Source: Actinomycetes bacterium
GTDB lineage: Bacteria; Actinomycetota; Acidimicrobiia; Acidimicrobiales; RAAP-2
Direction of reading: 5' to 3'
NCBI GenBank assembly: GCA_021806045.1
Contig: JAJZDI010000009.1
Location: 62,001-126,000, forward strand
Length of the DNA stretch: 64,000 nucleotides
A model generated the notes under the pieces. It was not told the DNA's origin. It searched no databases and was given only the letters and a program-made list of their open reading frames with translations. Made by a program: the position numbers and the translations under genes. Of the stretch, positions 16,320 through 23,746 are shown piece after piece; position 1 is the first letter of the stretch, and each line of letters opens with the position of its first letter.

Positions 16320-17153
16320 TCAGTGGAGGCGCCGGATGGAGGTGGCGGCCACCTTGCGCACCAGCGGCCGGGGGGTGAGGCGGATGGTCGACACGGAGAT
16401 CTTGTTGTAGATGCCGGGGACGACCACGTCGTCGCCGCGCCGGAACCCCGCCCACCCGGCGGCGGCCACCTCGGGTGCGCTCTGCCATGCCGGGCCGCTC
16501 AGCCCCTGCGTCCTCACCCCGGCCCGCTCCTGGAACCCGGTCCGCGTGTAGCCGGGGCACAGTGCGGTGATGCGCACGCCGCTGCCGGTGACCTCCTCGC
16601 GGATGGCTTCGGTGAGGCTCAGCACGTAGGCCTTGGTCGCCGAGTAGTTGGCCATGCCGGGTCCCGGAAGGAACGACGCCAGCGAGGCCACGTTCAGGAT
16701 CCCGCCCCGGCGGCGGTGGAGCATGCCGGGGAGGGCGGCCCGGGTCAGCCGCATGAGGGCCATGATGTTGAGGGTGATCTCGCCGGCCAGGCCGTCGGGT
16801 GAGAGCTCGGCGAAGGCGCCCACCGAGCCGTACCCGGCGTTGTTGACGAGCACGTCGACGACAGGGGAGCCGGTGGCGGTGAGCCGGTCGGCGACGGCGC
16901 CGATCCCGGCGTCGGTCTGCAGGTCGGCCGTCAGCACCTCGACGCCGGCACCCGCTCGCTCCAACTCGGCCGCCAGATGGTCGAGCCGGTCGCGGGACCG
17001 GGCGACGAGGACGAGGTCGTGGCCGTCGAGCGCCGCCTGGCGGGCCAGCTCCTCGCCGATCCCGCCGGAGGCGCCGGTCACCAGGGCCACGGGACGGCCG
17101 GCGCCGGGCCCGGCCGTGGGGGAGCCGTCGGGGGGGTGGGATGCGGTGGTCAT
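16320..17153 (-). CDS. short-chain dehydrogenase/reductase
   Basis: 277 residues from ATG 17153. The TGASGGIGEELARQAAL cofactor motif is followed by VDVLVNNAGYG and NVASLAS (catalytic Ser). YSATK (Tyr/Lys) and LCPGYTRTGFQERAG complete the core. The last 40 residues (TIRLTPRPLVRKVAATSI) match the basic C-terminal tail of DltE/YqjQ-like SDRs. A longer upstream open frame exists, but homology begins after a Pro/Gly-rich leader starting at this ATG. It is the first gene of a leftward operon with the DapB-like gene. The 198-bp divergent space before the secreted protein gene carries two direct repeats. Confidence 0.9.
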   Translation of the reverse strand: MTTASHPPDGSPTAGPGAGRPVALVTGASGGIGEELARQAALDGHDLVLVARSRDRLDHLAAELERAGAGVEVLTADLQTDAGIGAVADRLTATGSPVVDVLVNNAGYGSVGAFAELSPDGLAGEITLNIMALMRLTRAALPGMLHRRRGGILNVASLASFLPGPGMANYSATKAYVLSLTEAIREEVTGSGVRITALCPGYTRTGFQERAGVRTQGLSGPAWQSAPEVAAAGWAGFRRGDDVVVPGIYNKISVSTIRLTPRPLVRKVAATSIRRLH

Positions 17154-17203
17154 GGTGGTGGACGCTACCGCCGACCTCGGACGGGTCGCACGTGGCCGGA
17201 AAT

Positions 17204-17237
17204 GTGACCTTTGCCGCCGGAGGCGGTGACCTTCGCC
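17204..17237. promoter_or_regulatory. 12-bp direct repeats in a divergent promoter region
   Basis: GTGACCTTTGCC (17204-17215) and GTGACCTTCGCC (17226-17237) differ at one base and are spaced 22 bp, about two helical turns. They lie between the divergent SDR operon and the secreted repeat-protein gene. A regulator binding one face of the DNA would fit; none is assigned. Confidence 0.4.
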
Positions 17238-17351
17238 CCGTAGAACGGGCTCCATCCCAGGTCTTCAATCAATTCCGTGACACAGCTGTACGGACGTGAC
17301 CGGTGGGAGGGCGGGGAGGTCGCCGGGGGTGGGCGGCGGGGAACGCAGCGC

Positions 17352-18959
17352 ATGCCGCGCTTCGCCGTTGTCGGGGCCGCCGTGGCTGTCGCCGTCGGCG
17401 TGCTCGCCGGGGCCGGATGGACGGGAGCTGCCGAGTCCGGCGTCTCGGCCACCATGAACGGGGTCCCCCTGGTGGGGAGCGAGCCCCGGGTGCCGGGCTG
17501 CGCCGTCCAGCTCACCGTGAACGGCGTGGGACAGGGGACGCACGACGTGGCCGTGGTGGTGGCGGCCATGGAGCCGTCGGGGACGGGCAACGTCGTCGAC
17601 GTCGACGCGGCCACCGAGACGGGCTCGCTGTCGGTGGGCCCCTACGACCTCACATCGGTGGTGACCGAGATGGGGCTGCGGGCGGCGGGCAACGGCTACC
17701 ACCTGCGGGCGATCATCACCGTCGACTCGGTGCAGGCCATGTCCAAGCCGTTCTGGCTGGCATGCGGCCGGCCGCAGCACCCCGGCAGCGCCGCACGGGT
17801 GACGTTCGCGGTGTCGTGGCGTCACCTGGGCGGCACGGTGACGTCGACACCACCGGCGGGGATGGCGGCGGCCTACACCCTCACCGCCACCAGCAGCCAC
17901 GGAACGGCCACCTGCACCTACTCGAACGGGGCCACCGCACTCACGTGCGCGTACCCGGTGCCCGAAGAGGGAAGCGATGCGCCGCCGAGCCTCCAGGTGT
18001 CGGGGATGGGCTCGTACGTGGTGAGCGAGGTGGGCGTGCCCCAGGGGTGGGCACCCGACCCGACGACGGTAGGGGTGTTCGCTGCCAACCCGTCGCTCCC
18101 TGGTGCCGGCACCGGTGGCGGTGACGAGGGCATGCTTCGTGCCGCGGCAACCGCCAAGGCGTCCTCCACCGTGCTGCACACGGTGGTGAACGTCGAGCAG
18201 CCGGTGGCGCCCGGTTACCGGCTGGCCTTCGCCGGCGGTGCGGTCGTCTCCCTGGGGAGCGCACTGGGCTCCGGTTCGATGGCCGGTTCGCCACTCAACG
18301 CCCCGATCGTGGGCGTGGTGAGCGGTCCGACGAGTGACGCCTACTGGCTGGTGGCGGCCGACGGCGGCGTCTTCACCTTCGGTCGTGCCGACTTCGTCGG
18401 GTCACTGGCCACCGTGACGTTGAACGCCCCGGTGGTGGGGATGGCCTCCACCCCCGACGGTGGCGGCTACTGGCTGGCTGCGGCCGACGGCGGCGTGTTC
18501 GCCTTCGGGAATGCGCCCTACCGCGGCTCGATGGGCGGCACCCACCTGAACGCCCCCGTGGTCGGCATGGCCACCACGCCCGACGGCGGCGGCTACTGGC
18601 TGGTGGCCTCGGACGGCGGCATCTTCGCCTTCGGCGACGCCGTCTACCGCGGCTCGATGGGCGGCAGCCACCTGAACGCCCCCGTGGTCGGCATGGCCTC
18701 CACCCCCGACGGTGGCGGCTACTGGCTGGTGGCCTCGGACGGCGGCATCTTCGCCTTCGGCGACGCCGTCTACCGCGGCTCGATGGGGGGCACGGCGGCG
18801 ACGTCACCGATCGTCGGCATGGCGGCGACACGTACGGGGGGCGGCTACCTGCTCACCGACGATCGCGGCAGGGTCACCACGTTCGGCGATGCCAGCGCCT
18901 ACCGGGGATTGGGTGTGGGCGCGCTGACGGGCCGGGTCATCGGCATCGGAGCCAGGTGA
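17352..18959 (+). CDS. secreted protein with six C-terminal 42-residue repeats
   Basis: 535 residues. The signal peptide MPRFAVVGAAVAVAVGVLAG starts at ATG 17352. An in-frame GTG at 17277 would add 25 residues before the hydrophobic core and has no ribosome site. The middle (about 30-280) is beta-rich, with Cys pairs and no recognised domain. From about residue 286 come six units of about 42 residues with the consensus GGGYWLVASDGGxFAFGDAxxRGSMGGxxLNAPVVGMAxTPD. The first and last units are diverged. Periodic WL/DGG/FG strands suggest beta-propeller blades exposed at the cell surface. A paralogous repeat domain occurs in the next gene. The role may be adhesion or polymer binding; this is inference. 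Confidence 0.85.
   Translation: MPRFAVVGAAVAVAVGVLAGAGWTGAAESGVSATMNGVPLVGSEPRVPGCAVQLTVNGVGQGTHDVAVVVAAMEPSGTGNVVDVDAATETGSLSVGPYDLTSVVTEMGLRAAGNGYHLRAIITVDSVQAMSKPFWLACGRPQHPGSAARVTFAVSWRHLGGTVTSTPPAGMAAAYTLTATSSHGTATCTYSNGATALTCAYPVPEEGSDAPPSLQVSGMGSYVVSEVGVPQGWAPDPTTVGVFAANPSLPGAGTGGGDEGMLRAAATAKASSTVLHTVVNVEQPVAPGYRLAFAGGAVVSLGSALGSGSMAGSPLNAPIVGVVSGPTSDAYWLVAADGGVFTFGRADFVGSLATVTLNAPVVGMASTPDGGGYWLAAADGGVFAFGNAPYRGSMGGTHLNAPVVGMATTPDGGGYWLVASDGGIFAFGDAVYRGSMGGSHLNAPVVGMASTPDGGGYWLVASDGGIFAFGDAVYRGSMGGTAATSPIVGMAATRTGGGYLLTDDRGRVTTFGDASAYRGLGVGALTGRVIGIGAR
18585..18836 (+). repeat. two near-identical 126-bp repeats
   Basis: Repeat units 4 and 5 of the protein (18585-18710 and 18711-18836) are almost identical at the DNA level over their first two thirds, including synonymous positions. 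That points to recent duplication or gene conversion within the array. Confidence 0.8.
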
Positions 18960-19044
18960 CAGGTGACGGGCCGGTGTATGCCGGGAACGTGTACGTGCTG
19001 ATGAGCGCAGTGGGGCGAGAGCCACAGGGACGAGGAGTGGAGCG

Positions 19045-21516
19045 ATGAGGTACGGGACGATCTCGAGAGCGGTGGTCTCACTGGGTGCCAGCGGTGCCCT
19101 GGCGGTCGGCATGCTGGTGATGGCGCCTGCGACCCCCGCGGGAGCGGACATCGTCGGTCCCGCCACGGTGCGGATCAGTGCCCAGAGCGGCACCGACGGC
19201 GGCCGGGAGCAGTCGGCCATGAGCGCGGACGGGCGCTACACGGTGTTCGTGGGGCGGAGCTCGGCGTGGTGGGGCGTCTATCTCTACGACGCCCAGACCG
19301 GCGCCACCACCCGCCTCACCACCGGCAACGACATGAACCCGGCGATCAGCCCGGATGGGCGCTACGTGGCCTACACCCGCTACGGCTCCAACCGCGGCGT
19401 CTACCTCCTCGACCGGGCGACGGGGGCTACCACCCTGGAGAGCGTGGCCACCGGCGGCGCGCCGGCCACCGGCGGTGGCGGGAGCGACTTCGCATCGATC
19501 AGTTCGGGTGGGCGCTACGTCGCCTTCCAGTCGATGGCCACGAACCTGGGCGGACCGACGGCCAGCGGCGGTCCCAACAAGATCTACGTCCACGACAACG
19601 TCACCGGCACGACGACCATGGTGTCGCTGACGTCGGCGGGCGGTGCGCCCAACGGCAACGCCACCTTCCCCCGCATCACGCCGAACGGCCGCTACGTGGC
19701 GTTCGTCTCCGACGCCTCCAACCTGCTGCCGGCCACGGCGGCGGCGCGCCCGGTTCCGGCTGCCTCCGGTGGCGGCGACACCGGCGGCGAGACCTCGGTC
19801 ACCCAGATCTACGTGCGTGACCTGGTTGCCGGGACGACGACGGTGGCCAGCGTCAGCTCGACCGGCGAGGTGGGCAACGGCGCCAGCGGCGCCACCTACG
19901 GCCCGTCCATCTCCGACAACGGGAGGCTGGTCGCCTTCGAGTCGGACGCCACCAACCTGGTGGCCGATGACACCAACGGCGTCACCGACGCCTTCGTCCA
20001 CAACATGGCGACCGGGACCACGACCCGGGTGAGCGTGACGGCGGACGGCGCCCAGGCGACACCATCGCCCCTCCCCGAAGGGGTGACCGACACCACGACT
20101 CCGCTGGTCGCCGGCGGCGGGCCGCAGATCAGCGGGAACGGGTCGACGGTGGCCTTCGAGTCGGAGGCACCGCTGACCAGCGACGACGTGAACGGCGTCA
20201 TGGACGTCTACACGTACGACATGGCGAACGGGTCCATCGAGCGGATCAGCGTCCCTGCGCCAGGCGGGACGGAGGCCACCGGCACGCGGGTGGAAGGCGG
20301 GGGCTCCGCCGCCGGCACCAGGGTGGCCCAGGTGAACGGGATCGACGCCTCGATCGACGTCGACGGTCGGTATGTCTCGTTCACCTCCGACGGTGATCTG
20401 GCCGACGACCGGCCGCTGCCGACCGAGACCACCGAGGCCTCCTACGAACCGGCCATCTTCGTCCGCACCCGCAACGTCCCGACGGTGACCGGCGTCACCC
20501 CCTCGTCGCTCGGCCAGGCCCGTTGGGGCCAGGTCGTGACGATCACCGGGACCAACTTCACGCCGGGGTACGCGCCGGGCGACCTCACCGTCAACCTGGG
20601 ACAGGGAGTCACGGCGACCGGCGTCACCTGGGTGTCGTCGACCGAGCTGCGTGCCACCGTCAACGTGGCGTGGAACGCCGATCTCGGCAACCGGGTCGTC
20701 GGCGTGCGGAACCCCGGGACCGACGTGGGCAGCCTGACGTCGGCGTTCTCGGTGACCGGGCGGGGTACGGGCTACCGCCTGGCCGGATCGGACGGCGGCG
20801 TGTTCAACTTCGGTGACGACTCCCATCGAGGCTCGATGGGTGGCACCCACCTCAACGCCCCGGTGGTGGGCATGGCTGACAGCGCCACCGGCGACGGCTA
20901 CTGGATGGTGGCCTCCGACGGCGGCGTGTTCGCCTTCGGCGACGCCACCTTCCGCGGCTCGATGGGCGGCACCCACCTCAACGCCCCGGTGGTCGGCATG
21001 GCGGCCACCCCCGACGGCGGCGGCTACTGGCTGGTCGCCTCCGACGGCGGCGTGTTCTCGTTCGGTGACGCCGTCTTCCGCGGCTCTGCCGGCGCCACCC
21101 ACCTCAACGCCCCGGTTGTGGGCATGGCGGCCACCCCCGACGGCGGCGGCTACTGGTTGGTCGCCTCCGACGGCGGCGTGTTCTCGTTCGGCGACGCCGT
21201 CTTCCGCGGCTCTGCCGGCGCCACCCACCTCAACGCCCCGGTGGTCGGCATGGCGGCCAGCCCGAGCAGCGGCGGCTACTGGTTGGTCGCCTCCGACGGC
21301 GGCGTGTTCGCCTTCGGCGACGCCACCTTCCGCGGCTCGCTCGGTGCCACCCGGCCCGGCACGCCCGTGGTCGGCATCGCAGCCGTCCCGTCGGGCGGCG
21401 GCTACTGGATCACCACGTCAGCAGGAGACATCGTCTCGTTCGGGTCGGCCGGCTATCACGGCGGGATGGACGGTCTCCACCTCAACGGCCCGGTGGTGGC
21501 CATGACCGCAGACTGA
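19045..21516 (+). CDS. secreted TolB-like / IPT / six-repeat protein
   Basis: 823 residues. The signal peptide MRYGTISRAVVSLGASGALA runs to an APATPAGAD cleavage region. Residues about 40-470 contain repeated PD40/WD40-like strands (SADGRYTVFVGR, SPDGRYVAYTR, TPNGRYVAFVSD, SDNGRLVAFESD), a TolB-like propeller. Residues about 478-571 form an IPT/TIG Ig-like domain (PTVTGVTPSSLG, VTITGTNFTPG). Residues 573-823 are exactly six 42-residue units of the GGGYWLVASDGG type. ATG 19045 follows GAGGAGTGGAGCG. The gene starts 86 bp after the related gene, so they are probably co-expressed. Likely an extracellular or wall-associated binding protein; no catalytic site is visible. Confidence 0.88.
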   Translation: MRYGTISRAVVSLGASGALAVGMLVMAPATPAGADIVGPATVRISAQSGTDGGREQSAMSADGRYTVFVGRSSAWWGVYLYDAQTGATTRLTTGNDMNPAISPDGRYVAYTRYGSNRGVYLLDRATGATTLESVATGGAPATGGGGSDFASISSGGRYVAFQSMATNLGGPTASGGPNKIYVHDNVTGTTTMVSLTSAGGAPNGNATFPRITPNGRYVAFVSDASNLLPATAAARPVPAASGGGDTGGETSVTQIYVRDLVAGTTTVASVSSTGEVGNGASGATYGPSISDNGRLVAFESDATNLVADDTNGVTDAFVHNMATGTTTRVSVTADGAQATPSPLPEGVTDTTTPLVAGGGPQISGNGSTVAFESEAPLTSDDVNGVMDVYTYDMANGSIERISVPAPGGTEATGTRVEGGGSAAGTRVAQVNGIDASIDVDGRYVSFTSDGDLADDRPLPTETTEASYEPAIFVRTRNVPTVTGVTPSSLGQARWGQVVTITGTNFTPGYAPGDLTVNLGQGVTATGVTWVSSTELRATVNVAWNADLGNRVVGVRNPGTDVGSLTSAFSVTGRGTGYRLAGSDGGVFNFGDDSHRGSMGGTHLNAPVVGMADSATGDGYWMVASDGGVFAFGDATFRGSMGGTHLNAPVVGMAATPDGGGYWLVASDGGVFSFGDAVFRGSAGATHLNAPVVGMAATPDGGGYWLVASDGGVFSFGDAVFRGSAGATHLNAPVVGMAASPSSGGYWLVASDGGVFAFGDATFRGSLGATRPGTPVVGIAAVPSGGGYWITTSAGDIVSFGSAGYHGGMDGLHLNGPVVAMTAD
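21016..21267 (+). repeat. two near-identical 126-bp repeats
   Basis: Units 3 and 4 of the C-terminal array (21016-21141, 21142-21267) are nearly identical DNA, differing at only a few positions, mostly synonymous. They mirror the near-identical pair in the neighbouring gene and indicate ongoing expansion of the array. Confidence 0.85.
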
Positions 21517-21570
21517 CCGGCGACGGAGGCTCCTCTGCCCTGCTGCTCGGCGGCTGCCCTGCTGCCCTCC

Positions 21571-21602
21571 TGCCCGGCTGCCCGGCTGCCCGGCTGCCCG
21601 GC
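21571..21602. repeat. four tandem copies of TGCCCGGC
   Basis: An 8-bp unit is repeated four times between the repeat-protein gene and the DUF3565 gene, preceded by looser TGCCCTCC/TGCCCTGC variants. It is a simple slippage repeat, with no spacer structure. Confidence 0.9.
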
Positions 21603-21623
21603 TGGCGGACCTACGCTGGGAAC

Positions 21624-21926
21624 GTGGAGTCCGTCGTGGTCGCCTTCCATGCCGACAGCGAGGGAGAGTGGGTGGCCGAGCTCTCATGCGGTCACGAGCG
21701 CCACGTGCGGCACCGACCTCCGTTCAAGCCCCGATCGTGGGTGCTGGAGGCGGCCGGCCGGGCCGGGCGGATCGGCACGCCCCTCGCCTGCCACCTGTGC
21801 GGCGACGCCGGCGATGCGGGGGACGTGGGCGGCGATCCTGCCTGCTGGGCCGGGCTGCTCTGCCCCTCGTGCGGGGCCGTCCTCGACGGCACCGGTCATC
21901 GGGAAGGATGTCCGCAGGCGGAGTGA
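21624..21926 (+). CDS. DUF3565-family small protein
   Basis: 100 residues from GTG 21624. The N-terminal 55 residues carry the DUF3565 pattern: FHADSEGEWVAELSCGHERH, VRHRPPFKPRSWV and then a GR-x-G-x-x-L-x-C-x-x-C segment. The C-terminal extension is absent from the shortest family members. It adds a second CPSCGAVLDGTGHREGC cluster. The Cys/His spacing suggests one or two zinc sites. No function is known for the family. It is convergent with the acidic protein gene on the other strand. Confidence 0.8.
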   Translation: MESVVVAFHADSEGEWVAELSCGHERHVRHRPPFKPRSWVLEAAGRAGRIGTPLACHLCGDAGDAGDVGGDPACWAGLLCPSCGAVLDGTGHREGCPQAE

Positions 21927-21993
21927 CCGCTGCCGTCCCGTCCCCGGACGGGTGCCAGCCGGCATGTCCGGGCCTCCTCCGACCCGGTGCGCG

Positions 21994-22296
21994 TCAGGCC
22001 GGCTCCTCCTCATTCCCCTCAGCCGTCGATGTGCCCGGGCGGGGGCCCCCGACGCCGTCGGGGTCGTCCATGCCCCCCGAGAGCGTGGCGATCATCTCCG
22101 GGTCGTCGAGCTCGACGCCGACCTCCTCCAGCTCGAGCTCGTCCACCACGGTCGACGGCTCCAGGTCCGTGTCGAGCTGTGATGCCTCTGCCAGCTCGGG
22201 ATCGAGGCGCTCCTGCTCCGACGCGGCCTCGTCGGCCTGCTCGAAGACCTCGGTGCCCAGGGGCTCGTCAGGAGACCAGGTGTCCGCGTCGCGCAT
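21994..22296 (-). CDS. small acidic hypothetical protein
   Basis: 100 residues, strongly acidic, with about a quarter Asp/Glu (for example DELELEEVGVELDDPE) and no Cys or membrane segment. Predicted to be largely disordered. It is supported as a gene by a strong ribosome site (GAGGAGGT) about six bases before ATG 22296 and by its biased composition. A much longer open frame exists in the same register but has no support upstream. I do not recognise a family. Its location, divergent from the histidine kinase, may hint at shared control. Confidence 0.6.
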   Translation of the reverse strand: MRDADTWSPDEPLGTEVFEQADEAASEQERLDPELAEASQLDTDLEPSTVVDELELEEVGVELDDPEMIATLSGGMDDPDGVGGPRPGTSTAEGNEEEPA

Positions 22297-22451
22297 CGCG
22301 CCACCTCCTCGTGGTCGGTCGCTCACTGCACTCCCATCGTATGCCTCCTCCCCCGGGCACGGCCTCGGAGCAGCGGCTCCGACGCGGGTGGAGGGCCGGT
22401 GCCCAGCACCCGATCTGGCTATGGTGAAGGCGAATGCGTGAACGGCGAGAC

Positions 22452-22477
22452 GGTGGAAACCCACCACAGGTGGGGAG
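22452..22477 (+). promoter_or_regulatory. alternative-hairpin leader that can hide the kinase ribosome site
   Basis: Two mutually exclusive RNA hairpins share one arm. GGTGG (22452-22456) pairs with CCACC (22461-22465). Alternatively CCCACC (22460-22465) pairs with GGTGGG (22469-22474) around a 3-nt loop, which covers most of the Shine-Dalgarno GGGGAG (22472-22477) of the kinase ATG at 22484. Together with GTGAACGGCG at 22438-22447, the segment resembles the 5' part of ZTP (pfl) riboswitches. The conserved 3' GCCTGGGC element is not found. Function is inferred from pairing only. Confidence 0.35.
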
Positions 22478-22483
22478 CGACCG

Positions 22484-23566
22484 ATGACCGACCAGGCGTC
22501 AGCACCAATCCAGGCCCCCGTCACACCGGGACGGTTCGGTGTGGGGGTGCTCCGACCCGACGCCACCGTGCTGGCCGCCGATCCGACCTTCCTGCGCATC
22601 GTGGGCGTCGCCGACGACGGGGCCGCCGGGTCGGCGTCGATGGCCGAGGGTGCCGACCCGGCGGACACGCCGCGGCTCCTGGCCGCGGTGGCCGCGGCCG
22701 GGGGACCGGTGCGGGTGGCCTTCCGGGTGGTCGCTCCCGGCGGCGGCCCGGTGGAGGCGATCCTGCTCCCCGTGCCCAAGTTGGGGGTAGTGGTCGCTGC
22801 CGTGCGCGACTCGTCGGGCGAGGGGCCTCCCGCGGACCGGTCGCAGGCGGCCGGCACCGCCGCCGCCGCCGCCGCTGTCGCCGCCACCGGTGAGGGGGAT
22901 GACGTGCTGCAGCGGGTGAGCCACGACCTGCGCACCCCGCTGCAATCGGTGCTGGGCCTGGCCGACCTGCTCGACGAGGAGGCCAGCGCCGAGGACCGCC
23001 ACGAATGGGTCACCCGCATCCGCCGGGCCGGCGAGCACATGATCGACCTGGTCGACGGCATCCTCGACGCAGCCAGATCGGCTCAGGGCCAGAAGGCCTC
23101 GGTCCCCATCCCGGTGGACGACGTCCTGGACGAGGCGCTGGCCATCCTCGAGCCCGTGGCCGCGACGCGTTCGGTCGTGCTCGTGCGCGGGGCCCGGTGG
23201 GGCGGGCACGCCCCTGCCGATCCGGTGCGGCTCCGCCAGGTGCTGGTGAACCTCATCGACAACGCCATCAAGTACAACCGGGTGGGCGGATCGGTGTCGG
23301 TCTGGTGGGCCGAGCACGACACGCGCGTACGCCTCTCGGTGGCCGACACGGGGATCGGCATCCCCCCGGATCGGCGCCACGAGATCTTCGAGCCCTTCGT
23401 GCGGGTGGCGGACGACGTCGCCGGGATCCCGGGATCGGGGCTCGGACTGTCGACCGTGCGGGCCGTCGTGGAGGCGATGGGCGGGACCATCGGCGTCGAC
23501 AGCACGGTGGGGGTGGGGTCGACGTTCTGGGTGGAGCTCCCGCTCCCGGCCGGCACGGCACTCTGA
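22484..23566 (+). CDS. soluble sensor histidine kinase
   Basis: 360 residues with no membrane segment. An N-terminal PAS-like region (GVGVLRPDATVLAADPTFLRIVG) runs to about 110. An Ala-rich linker leads to the DHp helix with His147 in RVSHDLRTPLQ. The ATPase domain has the N box VNLIDNAIKYN, G1 DTGIGIP, F box EIFEPFVR and G2 GSGLGLSTVR. All catalytic motifs are intact. It autophosphorylates on His and passes the phosphate to a response regulator, but no regulator gene is nearby, so it is an orphan kinase. ATG 22484 has GGGGAG six bases upstream, within the switch-like leader. The signal is unknown and probably cytoplasmic. Confidence 0.92.
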   Translation: MTDQASAPIQAPVTPGRFGVGVLRPDATVLAADPTFLRIVGVADDGAAGSASMAEGADPADTPRLLAAVAAAGGPVRVAFRVVAPGGGPVEAILLPVPKLGVVVAAVRDSSGEGPPADRSQAAGTAAAAAAVAATGEGDDVLQRVSHDLRTPLQSVLGLADLLDEEASAEDRHEWVTRIRRAGEHMIDLVDGILDAARSAQGQKASVPIPVDDVLDEALAILEPVAATRSVVLVRGARWGGHAPADPVRLRQVLVNLIDNAIKYNRVGGSVSVWWAEHDTRVRLSVADTGIGIPPDRRHEIFEPFVRVADDVAGIPGSGLGLSTVRAVVEAMGGTIGVDSTVGVGSTFWVELPLPAGTAL

Positions 23567-23746
23567 CGGGGCGGCCGGCACCCGTTCCGTCCCCTCGGGC
23601 GCCTCGTGGCCGGGCCGGCGTGGGGGCCCCATCGACCCCGCCCACCACCAGCCGGAAGGGTGGGCCTGACTTCATCTGGGCGTAAGCATCGGGCAGTATG
23701 GTCGAGTCGAGTTCGGCGTCCGCCGACCGTCACGGAGCCACGCCCC

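Noticed and set aside
21571-21602. CRISPR-like array
   Set aside because: Repeats are 8 bp with no spacers; a simple slippage tract.
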